64,000 nt of DNA. It comes from Gloeopeniophorella convolvens. Taxonomy: Eukaryota > Basidiomycota > Agaricomycetes > Russulales. The stretch covers positions 186,001 through 250,000 of the forward strand of contig WTXD01000017.1 in the NCBI GenBank assembly GCA_022496205.1. Direction: 5' to 3'. The notes beneath the pieces are model-generated. The model did not search any database. It was not told the DNA's origin and saw only the letters and a list, made by a program, of their open reading frames with translations. The position numbers were made by a program, and so were the translations under genes. Numbering within the stretch: the stretch's first letter is position 1; every line of letters begins with the position of its first letter. Below are positions 32,149-43,333 of the stretch, one piece after another.

Positions 32149-33578
32149 ATGCTGTACTTCAGCACAATCTTCGCGCGGAACGCGTCCTCGATCCTTGGGC
32201 ACCTCTCGCGCCTACCCGCCGAGCTCGCCGCGCACCCTCTCCTCTTCACGCTATCCGCCAACACTCCCGTCTCCTCGCTCTCTCCACTTGTCTCCGCTCT
32301 CTCCTCATTCTCCTCTTCGGGAAACGTTGGATGCCTCTCAGGCGCGGCACACTCAGGCGTGCCCATCTCCTGCTCGCTCGCATTTTTCCGCAAGGACGAG
32401 GCGACGCCGTTCCGCAGCGATATTCCGGGGCGGCCGGAGACACAAGTCGGGCGGTGGCACGCAATGCGCAAGAAGGGCGCGGATGAGGGCGGGCTCGGGA
32501 GTGACGTAGCGCTGGAAGGGAATATGGATTGGGAGAAGCTGTGGAGTCGCGGTCTCGAGGGCGACGCGTTACCTCCTGCATTGCGCAAGCTGAAGTGCGT
32601 CTATCCTCGGTTTTAACTGCCGAGCCATGCATTGACTATTAGCAGGAAGGATGACGTGCACACAATCATCAGTCTGACCGATAATGCACCTCAAGGGTTC
32701 AACCAGGCCCTATCCTCATTCCACAACGCAAACAAGGTCAGCTAGCGCGTCAGCATGTGCGTGCGCGAAGCTGACCCTGTTTCGAAGCTCGGCTTGTTCG
32801 CCTCCTCGACTCCGTTCGTAACCGGAAGGCCATTCACACTCATCCACGACGATGCAGTGTACTCGTCCGGAGCTGTTGGCGTTGCGTTGTCCGCAAGCCC
32901 GCGCCCGGCGCTGCAGACATCGTTCATCGGCCTGCGCGCCATGAGCGCTCCGCTCATGGTGACACAGTCAGTACGCTCTCAACCTTACAGGGCGCCCCTA
33001 GTCTGACTCGCGCCGCCTGGGCGCAGATCAGAGGGCAACCTTATCAACGAGCTCGATAGTGCCAACCCGACTAGTCTCCTCATCTCTGCGATCGAGAAGA
33101 GCGCGCTCAGTGGCGAGGCAGCCAAGGATGACGAATTCTACCTCGGCGTCCTGCGCAATGGCAAGCTTTGGCAGGTGCACCACATCATGTCCGGTGGCCC
33201 GTCTCGCGGAACGATGTCGCTCGACACGGAGACAGCTCCCGTAGAGGGTACACTTGTCCAGGTCGGTTGCTGTTGCCGTTGAAACGAAGCGGAACGAATG
33301 CTGATCACGCCCAACTTGACCGGCAGCTGTTCCACCGCCCACGCACGGGCGCGGTTTCGGCCGCCCCTCCCAGCGCTGCAAAGCACACTCTCACCTTCAC
33401 GGCATCAATACAACCCGACGCGGCGCCGCCTCCTGCAGTAGAGAGCGCGGACTCTGAGGTGACGGTGCTCGACGACGCGTTCGTGGCGGCGAGTGAGAAC
33501 GGTTTCATGGTGAGCCGTGAGGCCGAGACGACGTGGACGTGCACAGCACCGGACGCCCAGGCGCGGCTCGCATGGTGA
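32149..33578 (+). CDS. FIST-domain protein
   Basis: FIST (F-box and intracellular signal transduction) domains are thought to bind small ligands; fungal copies are uncharacterised. The N-terminus MLYFSTIFARNASSILGHL and LAAHPLLFTLSANTP match the family's opening. The core reads GLFASSTPFVTGRPFTLI, AVGVALSASP and EGNLINELDSANPTSLL, and the C-terminal half has FYLGVLRNGKLWQVHHI and WTCTAPDAQARLAW. Introns near 32597, 32739, 32968 and 33260 join in phase. The gene is intact, about 400 aa. The opening residues could also serve as a mitochondrial presequence, which is inference. Confidence 0.75.
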
Positions 33579-34639
33579 GCGTGTGGGACAAGACCTACTT
33601 ACCCATAGGCAAAAAGGACCCGATTTGCAAACTGCCCGGCCTTGGGCCGACGGCAAGACACCTATACACATTTACAACTCCAGCTCACCTTTGTACCTTA
33701 CAACACTACCCACATCTCCTGCACGCCACCAATATTTATCCACCTCTCTAACCTTGTCTCTGCACCTAGGCCCGACGTCCCTGAGGTGAGGCACAGGCGT
33801 CCTGGGCGCTCGCCAGACTCCGGGAGCGCGGAGAGCAGCGCATTCACGCTGGCGCGACTCAGGACCAGAGGGACGGAGCGGTGCCTCGAAGGCCCGACGC
33901 CTGTCGGCGCTGCATGGAAGAGCCGAAGCAAAGTTCGGGGAAGGCTGCCGATAAGTGCATGGAAGGACACGTTGGGCGCGGGGCCCAGTGGGCGTCCGCG
34001 ACCCGCATTCCGCGCCTCGTGTGAGCACGTCTCGGCTCTTAGGTCTCGCTTGGGCCCTCGTTTCACCAAATGCGACTCTGCCTCTGTAAGTTTCACATCG
34101 TACGTCTCGAGGCTCGAGACGCCCCATGTCTCATATCGCCACCGCCAGCAGCGTGGTGGCAGAGAACTCAGAGATTGCAACGCGCAGCCGTTCACGAGGC
34201 TAATTACAGCAAGCACGAGCCCGCGCCAGGCACTGTGGTAACGATGAGTCTGTCAGAGGCCTTCTCAGCTTCCTGTTGGTAGGAGGCAAAAATAGACCAG
34301 GCAACTCCTCTGCCGAGTTGTATTAGTGGGTGCTGTTCGCAACATATCAACAGCCAAAAAAGGGCATTGAAGCGACTACAAGTCCTGGCAACAATATATG
34401 CGTGCGAATACGCATCGCCAGATAGGACACAGGCAGAGGCCCCCGGCGCTCAGCAGGCGACGCGAGACCGGCCTTCCTTGACCGGCCCCCGTGCACAAGC
34501 ACACTAGAGTGTGAGCTGCTACTTACGATCTCAGTCAACCCGAGACCAAATCATCGCGTGTGCGAGGGTGGGTTGGTCATGTCCACAGACGCGCGCCCGG
34601 GGCGCGCGGTCTGTCGCCTGGGTAGCTACGGCTTCTGAC
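33579..34639. other. Intergenic, nothing recognised
   Basis: Overlapping frames on both strands at 33640-34240 have arginine-rich, low-information translations with no recognisable domain. No repeat was noted. Confidence 0.3.
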
Positions 34640-36376
34640 CTAGCTGCTGCGTGCCACCTGGGGGGTCGGGTATGATGGCCGTCTTGATGCTATGTCGCGC
34701 GCCACCTCGATGTCGACGGTGGTCATTTCTCGGCGGGACAGAAAGTCAGGAGGAAACTCGAGGCTGCAGAACGTCCCAGAGATGAGGGTATGTCAGGAGA
34801 CAAAGTTAACAGCGTACGGGCAGGTTCCGTCTGGGTGCTCGTTAAAGTCCATTAAGACGCGGTAGAAACGGGCTGTGCAAATTTGCCTGGTGGGCGCATC
34901 AGCTTCAGCTCAGCTTATCCTAGCCGTCATGCGAGTAGACGTACATTGCGTATACTGTGCGAAGGCGGATAAGTCATGTCATGACGTGGAGCAAACATGA
35001 GAAATAACTCACGAGACGGGAGCTCGAACATCTGCTTGCGTGTCAGATCGATTCCCATGATGAGCCGATCTACATACTAAGCTCAATGGGCCTGCCACGC
35101 AATCAGAAGACGTGTCAGGACGCGATTTCCCTGGGAGAACAGGCGACCTTACCGTTAAGGTTGATATTCACAAACACCTGTCAGGTGGATCAGCATTTTA
35201 CCAGTACGAGCGTATCGGCAAATCTACCGCTGCCAAGCACTCCACCATGGTCGCCGCCACGAGCCAAATTAAACCCTAAACAGCTAGCTTAGCAAGTGCT
35301 CCCCACAGCCGCTGCGGGAGCCATACCTGCTTGTACAATAACTGCCAGATTCCGTGCGTGCGGGTGCGTCCGAATCGTAAAAGTCCAATGAATTGCAGGA
35401 TGCACAGGATCACATCAGTTGCGAATACGGCATTCACGCTCACGCGAGCAGGAGCGAGCCAGTCGTTGCCGATTGGGGTGCAACCAAGCCCGGGGACCCA
35501 TGTCATCCGGGTCTGAGGAATGCGAAGTCAAGGCTGGGCGCAAGCTGAGCGCGATGGACGACTGACTTCAATCACACCTATACTCAACCGTTGAGTGAGA
35601 GTGGACAACACGTAGACAAGACATACCGTACAGCGAGATCGCAAGGTTCACCAGTGAGAGAGCGACAGATAAAACAACGATAGGGCGCGCCCATAACCAG
35701 ATGGCAATGCTGTCGATGAGACTCATCAGGCCTATTAATGGAAGAGGATAGGGATAGCCCACTCACACTCGCAGCATGAAGAGCCCTGATGCGCATGCAA
35801 ACGCCAGGTAGCTAAGAAACTTGGAGCCTGTGAGGTGTTGTTATCCTTGTAGAGAAACGAACGTACGAGATTGAATGTCTGCCACGCCTATCACAAAGTC
35901 AGGGGGTTGGTTTCTGCGTCATGCATCGTCTCTCATCAAGGGTAAAAAATGTACCTGGCAGTTTATCGGTGACTTGACGTTCACAGCGAGCAAGATGAGG
36001 ACGGTTGTAACCACCGACAAGAGACGACCGATCGCGTATAACTGATCCCATTTCAGAGGCAGTAAAATCACTCGCACAAAAACGAGCGCACCCATATTGT
36101 GCGCCGATATGGTCGTTTTCCAGTAATGTAACTCCACTCGTAGTCTAGGGTCGTGAAATACTCCCACCTGGATCGAAATAAGGGTCACTTCAGAGTCTGA
36201 CAGTTAAGGTCATTACAATAAATCAGACGTACATGTATAACCCTCCTGCAAGATGCACGAGCTTGATGTAGATGACTGAGTGGCCCAGTCAGCGCTGTGT
36301 CATCTCAAAAATGTGCATTGAAGGACACGATACCGAAGTCGGTTTCTATGACGGAGGGGTCATTGAAGTTAACCAT
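34640..36376 (-). CDS. Multi-pass (seven-helix-like) membrane protein of a basidiomycete-expanded family, many short exons
   Basis: Joining roughly eleven small exons gives an intact membrane protein starting MVNFNDPSVIETDF at 36376. Family landmarks in order are GLYMWEYFTTLDYEWSYITG, RPYRRTIW, VNVKSPINCQAWQTF, LSYLAFACASGLFMLR, AIWLWARPIVVLSVAL, TWVPGLGC, TDVILCILQFIGLLRF, GIWQLLYKQGLIWL, VFVNINLND and FYRVLMDFNEHPDG, then a polar tail ending VARSS. Introns are 45-80 nt, with donors such as GTACGT, GTGCGC, GTATGT, GTCAGT and GTAGAT. About six or seven hydrophobic helices are visible. Function is unknown; a sensor or receptor role is only a guess from topology. The splice before FYRVLMDF is the least certain. 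Confidence 0.7.
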
Positions 36377-39300
36377 ATCCAAGTCAGTGCCAGACTTGAC
36401 CCGGGGGACCGAAACATTCTTGTGGCGAGACGAGGCGCCTTTTAAACACGCGTCGTCGGTCGTTCCTGGGAGGTTGTCACTGACAATGAATGAGGAAGGG
36501 AGGTCACCTGTACAGCATGTACAGTACGTAATCTGACTATCGAGACTCGCGTCGGAAATGCCCGGCGCCTGCGACGCAAATAACAAATGTCTCAACTTTA
36601 ATGACCGATCGTTCGGGACGGTCGTCAACCCTGGGACCCCGGACCATCACGCACATCCTTTACCCCAGACTCAGCCTGCCCCACATTGATGTGGCACGTT
36701 TTGGTGTGGGGACCCTCCAGATTGGCATCTGTTTCTCGTGGCTTTTCTTAGTGTGGGTACCCGCCGAGTAGAGTTGACGCGGCTTCTCACAGGAGAACTG
36801 CACACACGCTATGTCTCCGGGAGCCCGTGACACACTGTGTTAGATCCTCGGCTGCGCTGTGGGGTATCGGAATGCTGGCGCTGCACGGCGAGTTGTATCC
36901 GGGAGTGCGGTTATATCCTGGGTTTATTCGTAAGGGAAGATATTGGACTGGTCGTCTCGGATCGCCTTTAACCTTATAGGGTCCCTGGTCAACACGTTAC
37001 TTCATTATTGCTCGAACGAAGTCCACCGCGAAAATCCTTTTGAACGCTTTTAGCACTCAGCCCCACCCGCACTTCAACCGCAGCAGGGTGCAAGGCAGGG
37101 ACATACCTGGAAAAAGCCTAAACGGCCTATAACTAGGTTGCCCTCTCACACGCGCGGGGGGTGTTGCAGCCAGCTGCAGGTCGGCCGAAGAGACTCCCGC
37201 CCACGTGTGCTCCGCGCTTGACCCATGCCCTTCCGTGTGTGAACCCTCTGGCTGCTCGGAGAAGCGCACTCCCGGAGACGTTCTATATCTGAGCTAGAAC
37301 CTCTAGAGTCCCGTGCCGTAATGCGTGGAACTTCCCAGTGACGATATGCCCCACGCACTAATCGCAGTGGCGGCAGTCCCCCCGCCGAGGTCACAGAAGA
37401 CGAGCGTGTGAGCTCACGTTCGCAGCTTCGTGCGAGCTGGCAGTCATCGAGAGCCAACTGCTCGACTACGCTCTTGCCGACCAACACCCTTCTGGTTCTT
37501 GTCGGAAGTCGGAAGCCGCGACCAGCTGACGATAGGCAGAGGGCTGTGAGGAGCCTTCCCCTCAGTACTTGAACCCACAGCCCGCGCACATTCTTGCCCT
37601 ACTCCATGTCACGCAGGCGCAACCTGTCAATTGATGTGGGCCCGCATCGCGCCCTGTGCACATGGTGCTCGCAGCACGCGATAAATTGGATACATCATAT
37701 TGTGTCTCTGAGGACGGATCACATGTAAGGGACATTGTAGCGCACATGCTGCTGCTTATATGCGGGCTAGTGAAGCGACGTGCCAGATCTTGCGCCTGTC
37801 TAGTCGGCGAAGTCGTCAAGGCGCCCCCTGGGTCGGCCAACAGCAGTTCCTAGCAACGGTAGACGAATACCGTACAGGCTCTATCAATAATTACGGTTAT
37901 CAGAGTGTAGAGGACCAATTAGACGTTTGGATCTCACCGCATTGCTCTCTTCCCAGCAAAAACATATCGTGCTTGTTTGTCATCCTGTCGGCTGGCTTGA
38001 GCAGTGTGCATGTAAAACTGGAAGGGTAACGAACGCCCTGATCCAGGTATTCCAGAATGATGATGGGGTCTTGGAGAGAATCTGGGACCGGGGCGCAATT
38101 ACGGCACGGATCCAGGCTTCTCGAGCTAGCAAGAATTGCGACGAGCCACAATGTATTGTGCGAACCAGTGGCCACCATCACGGGCGTGTAAGCCAGATCA
38201 GCCTTCCGACAATGTTGCTGTAAGTGGCGCGCGAAGCGCAGGGAATTTAGGAACGGCGGCGTTAAAGGTTTGTTCAGAAGGCAGGCTGCGTGATGCCATG
38301 CAGTGCAGTTACATAGAGGGCGCGCCCAGCACCCGCGGCGCCTAGACCGACGCAACGAGGCCGCGCTGAATTTGTGGCGTCTCTGAGGCAACTGATCGCT
38401 TCGACAGCGTTCTCCCAAGTGTTGATACTTTTTGAGTTATCAGGCCATTTCATTAGTTACGGCTGGCGCTGGATGCTCGCATGTGAGGACAGAAGACGAG
38501 CGAATGCACGTAAGGGTGGAGACCAGACTGGTCGGAGCGACATCTCCGCGTCAGGAACGTCGGGGTGCAACACGGCGGTATCGGACTCAAAGTTGAGCTC
38601 ACCAAGTCTCCGTTAAGCCCGCCGTCGCGGCCGCAGCAACTGGCGGTGAGCTCGTTGCATTGCTCCCCGAGTCGGGAAGGCCACCCGATGAACAGCACGT
38701 GCTTTACGCGTGGCTCCGTCGGGCCGACAGGCCCGGTGAGATCCAGCATCGGGGAAAAAAGTACTGCGATTCTTCACAGGTTTGAGCTTGGTATGAGTCC
38801 ATGAAGCATTGGTTGTGCCTCCCACTTGTCGGTGATCGCCAAAGCCATACCAGGGATGGCATATGTGCTCTGGTGAAATCTTTCCGGGCGCACGAGGGTG
38901 CCATAGTGGCCATGGGGTCACGATGACGGGCTCAGCGGGGCGATCGCACCTCGGGCCTGAGATACCGCGTCGGCGAAATTGCGAGGCTTGGGACCCAATT
39001 GGAAGAATCATGGGCTCGCGAGCATTATTGTATTATCGGATAGATAAGGGAAGGAAGGTGGAGTGCGGTGGGTATTGGGGAACCGCGACCGTATCGTGGA
39101 CTCAATATGCGGCGTCGCCGGGATCCGAGTGCCCGATTCAATACTGATAGTCGAGGAAGGTGGTGCAAACGGGAGAAGGTGATCCCACAGGCCGCCCTGG
39201 AGAACCTGGGGAACGTCGTCGCCGTTAGCATGGAGGGATCCTGGTTGATTCGAGGTGGCGGGCCGCTACGGACGCCGCTTCCCGGCACTCAAGCAGCCGC

Positions 39301-40642
39301 CGATAGCATGGAACAACGAGGCTCCGGGAGTCAGAGCGGGGGAGACCTCAAAGGCCTTGCAATTGGAGTCGACGATGCAGAGAGGGGCTTTTGCAGCAAT
39401 AGGAATCGTCGCAAGATGGTACACCTGACTACAAACTGTCACGATGTCCTAGGACCCCTCCGCCAGGACAAACTTGAGGCTGTGGTAAACACACGTCAAC
39501 AAATAACCAAATCGTGGAGTTGCCTTGTACCTACTTCTGCGGTTCTGACAAAAGGCTCGATCACTCCCGACCGACGTCCTGTCAAAAGGTATTGTGTCTC
39601 CCGCAGCACCGCCCAGGAAGTCCGGACTGCAGAGCCCTATGGAAGGTCAACTATTAGCCAAGACAAAAGGGCGAATGGCAATTACGGCGCAGGTTGCAGG
39701 TCCGGAGCAGGCCCGCCAGCTCCAATCGATCCTCGGTGGCGCATATCGCACGCTAGCTATCCAGCACGGGTCGTACTGTAGCTGCGTTGCCGCATTACGT
39801 GGGAATCCTTCGTAGCATCATCACCACCGTGATGGCACAAGACAAGAGCACCTTTGTTGGGTTTGACATCGTGGACTCTTGTTCTTGTCTCCCTGTGCGT
39901 TCATGCATCAGGGTCCACGAAGTCGTCCTAGCAACGGGCTTGCTGGCAGTATAATAAGTCTTCGCAGTTGGCGTAGAGAAAAGCACAACACCCACCCACA
40001 TGTGCCCCATTCCAACCTCCTCGGCCGCGAAAAGCATAGGTAGGACGAGGGCAGATACACTAGGAGGTTGAGGTGGGAGTTGCTTGGGTCCTAGACCCAG
40101 TCAAGCGGTTCCCGGAGAGTACGGGCATCGCGCGGCAGCGCCCGCGGAACTGCGCACAAAAAAAGGTAACATTTCTGCATACGCATGCTTTGCTCATCGT
40201 GGCGAGCGGAGAGCTCGCCGACGGTGATCGATCATACTCTACCACAAGTACACGCGCGTCAGCGTCTCAACAAAAAAAACGCTCGAAACGGCCTGGCCCG
40301 GGAGGCACAGCCCTTGACCCAACCCGCGGCTGTACGCGACGACGTTGCCATCGCTCCGTTCCCGCGGCCAAGCATGATCGGTGAACGTCGAGCCGTGCCT
40401 GAAACTCGGAAGGAGAGGCTGAAAAAGAGGGTCGATAGTAGGGTGTACAACCCCGATTGCTGCGGGAAGACAATAGAGGGAGTGAGAGTGGATCGTGGGA
40501 TACTTGTTCGACGTCTTTTGGAGCGAGCTCGTTGGCAGTGCAAGGCGGGTAGCGGAAGCAAATTTTCAGGCGTAAATAGCCCTCGCATCCCCGTTGCTTG
40601 AACCGTGTCTTACTCCGTCTCCTTTCGCGCCATCAACAAATC
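36377..40642. other. 4.3-kb region without a recognisable gene
   Basis: Frames here are short and overlap on both strands. The longest on the plus strand (39068-39781) starts from a non-ATG codon and has no recognisable domain. A plus-strand frame near 40390-40600 (ETRKERLKKRVDSRV, LVRRLLERARWQC) is basic and helical-looking but unassigned. No transposon termini or long repeats were recognised. Confidence 0.3.
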
Positions 40643-41468
40643 ATGTTACATCCTTCGTAAGTGGATCTCGTGAAGGGGGTGCATTCCATTACAATGTGTT
40701 GGGCAGCCCTGAGGACAACCTGTGGACAACGGCCTTCTACAACGTGGGGAGGCTCCATGGCCCCACACTAGAAGTGGCGGAGGAAATCAACACAATCAGT
40801 GGCTTCGCGCCATGGTGGCGGGAGCAAGACCAGCCTCAACAAGAGCGGCCCGAGCAACCCGAGCAGAGTCAGCAACAGCCTGCCCAGGAGGAGGTCGAAG
40901 GGACAGTGAGTGACAGCATCGCGTTCCGCAGCAGAAGGTAGCAGTTGGACAGAGCATGGAGAATGATCCCATGCTCACCGCACAAACGTATATGAACGAG
41001 CTGGCAACGCCACCGGTGCCGAGCCCAGAGCAAGGGCTCGAATTCGAATTCGACCCTTACATGGACCTAGGCAGCCCAGGGAGCAGCCAGTCGTCGGACA
41101 TATCGTCGACGAGGGGAGCACGGCGGATAACCCGCCATCATACCCAGCGTGGAACGCGGGGAAGCGCCGCCGAGTGCCCGGCAGGAGACCGCGTGCGTGC
41201 CTGGATCCAACCAGGCATGGCGGGTGAACGAGCCGACCGATGGTTAGTTCGTCAAGAGATCGTCTTGGACTGGGCTTCTGGGCAGCAAGACCTTGGTACT
41301 AGGCTTGCAGGTGACTCTCTGGGGCTGCTCTTGACGCTGGGTTCGACCTGGTTCTCGCGGATCGTCTGCTGGTCTCTTCAATATACCACAGGAGGAAGAG
41401 GGATCGGTGGGCGCGGGGTTGCGCATTCTTGTCGTGCATGTATCGTCCTGGATAATGGAATGTTGTGA
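40643..41468 (+). CDS. Hypothetical protein, acidic and Gln/Pro-rich, at least two exons
   Basis: A five-codon first exon (MLHPS) ends at a GTAAGT donor at 40657. A 50-nt intron ends at 40706 (TTGGGCAG), and exon 2 continues in phase with PEDNLWTTAFYNVGRLHGP and EEINTISGFAPWWREQ. A Gln/Pro/Glu-rich part (QPQQERPEQPEQSQQQPAQ) follows. A frame change near 40910-40940 precedes MENDPMLTAQTYMNEL and an acidic segment (EFEFDPYMDLG), then an arginine-rich end. The charged, low-complexity make-up would suit a transcriptional regulator, but no DNA-binding domain is visible and no family was recognised. Confidence 0.4.
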
Positions 41469-43333
41469 AGCGTTGGCGAGTACGAACGATGCGTGAATGC
41501 TAGCGAGCACATAAGATGTTGGGCATGGCGGCACCAGATGAGACCAGAGAACAAAAGTGGCAGTAGGCAAAGCAAGAGAGCTGCAATGAATCGCCGACAA
41601 AGTCGAGCCAAAGACCCAGCCGCAAGTGCGAGGGGTAGATGAGTGAGACGCAACCCGTCGGGGCGAAGAGATGACGATAGTCAGTGGCAGGAAGCAAGCT
41701 GGGTTTTATACCGAGACGTTCGCCCTCTTGTGGCAGGGCCAGATAGCTCCCGCCCACCCTGAATTGAACGTCCGACGAGGAGCCAACTCCGCTCGCGACC
41801 GACGGAGTCCTGCTGAACAAAGGCATCGACCGGCTCGGCGAGGCACGCCGGCGCTTCGACAAAGTATTAGTTGACCGACGGCGAGATTTGCAGAAGCAGT
41901 GGTCGTGGTAGGTGCGAAGCATTGGAGTTGTGCGTGGGACATGGGACCGAAGGTGCAGGTGAGCCCGGCGGCCGCGACACCGCCAATCAGCCCTTCGACT
42001 TGAACTTCTTGCCGCCAGCTTCTGTCGCACCGACCTGCCTTTCCCGCGCGCAGCCGCAGAGAAAGACAGGGGAGAAACGGAGCCTAGAGGGACGCGCGCA
42101 CTGGTAGTCCCCGCAGCAGACGTGTGGCCCTATATACCGCGCGGGAGGCCATTGTCCCAACGAGGCGGACAATGACCTCCTAGCCTCGTGCCCATGCCAT
42201 CATGTTGGCATCGTACAGGCGCACAGACTGACGCCTGCCAGTCGAAGCCAGCAGCGCGTTAAGCTGGCGCGCTGACTCAGGGTTAGCCCTATCAACCCAT
42301 CGCGTCTCATATATATTAACCATCGATCAGTATTTCTGGAATGCGCAGGGAGCGTTGGCTCCAATGCTCGTTCCATCAGATCTGAGGAGCTTCAAAGTTA
42401 ATCGATGCTGGCTCTTGTTTCTCTGCGGGCTGGATGCAGGGTCGTGGAACATGTGCAGTGCTGATCGACCCTAATAACGCTTTCGCACACACGCCGAGGC
42501 ACCCTGCGCCGAATATGACTCGTTCATACTAAGCACATGCATGTGCTGCGTTTGCCACCGTGCCAACGGCACAGACAAAGGTTCAACGCGTGCAGGGTCC
42601 CCTCTATTGTCTTTGGGTGCCTCTGTGCCACCCACGGTTCCATTCCACGGCACGGAAATAGCTCAAGGTGCAGCAACTCGAACGTCCGGCACGCTCTCGC
42701 ACAGGCACACATCCCCCGAAGCCCCCGACCGACCGACCGGATCCCGATCCCAACAACAACCCGCCACCCTCGCACAAAAGCATATATATACGCATCCACC
42801 TGACCCCAAAAAACACAACAAGGGACGCAAGGCAAGGCAACGGGAGAGGGGCCCAGGGACGACAATTGGATCGAATCGGATCGGGAAGGAGCAAGAGCGA
42901 GCTTTCATTCGTACACGGCACATCAGGCGCGGGGGTTTTGTATGGCAGGGCGGGGCAAGACAAGGCAGTCTGCAATATCAGCGGCAGGGCATCTGTATGT
43001 ATGGCTGGATGTATGTGTATGTGTGTCTGTGGTGCGATAGCAGAGAGAAGAGACGCAGAGGAACAAGGGATTATATAGGCGAGCGAGCGTGAGCGTGGAG
43101 CAGTCAGCAGCAGCAGCAGCAGCAAGAAAAGCCACGAAAGAAAGGGGAAAGAAAAAGAAGCGAAGAGGGGAGGGTGGGATGAGAGCAGCAGGGCGGGTGT
43201 AGTGTAGCAGCGGGACTCGTACTAGCAACAGCAACGGCAACGGTAGCAACGAACAGGCGGAGACGGGATGTGGTACATACGCATGGATGGGCAGGGCAGT
43301 CAGGCAACGAGCACGAAGCACAGAGGTCCGTCT
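41469..43333. other. Intergenic with CA/CAG-rich stretches; isolated helical fragment
   Basis: Near 41808-41900 the plus strand reads LLNKGIDRLGEARRRFDKVL, a helical-looking fragment with no start and an in-frame stop upstream. From about 42700 to 43270 the DNA is purine- and CAG/CAACGG-rich (CAG run at 43105-43123), and probably includes the 3' UTR of the RING gene. No other gene is recognised. Confidence 0.3.

Noticed and set aside
39068..39781. 237-aa plus-strand frame
   Set aside because: Starts from a non-ATG codon, mixed charged sequence without domain or intron support.
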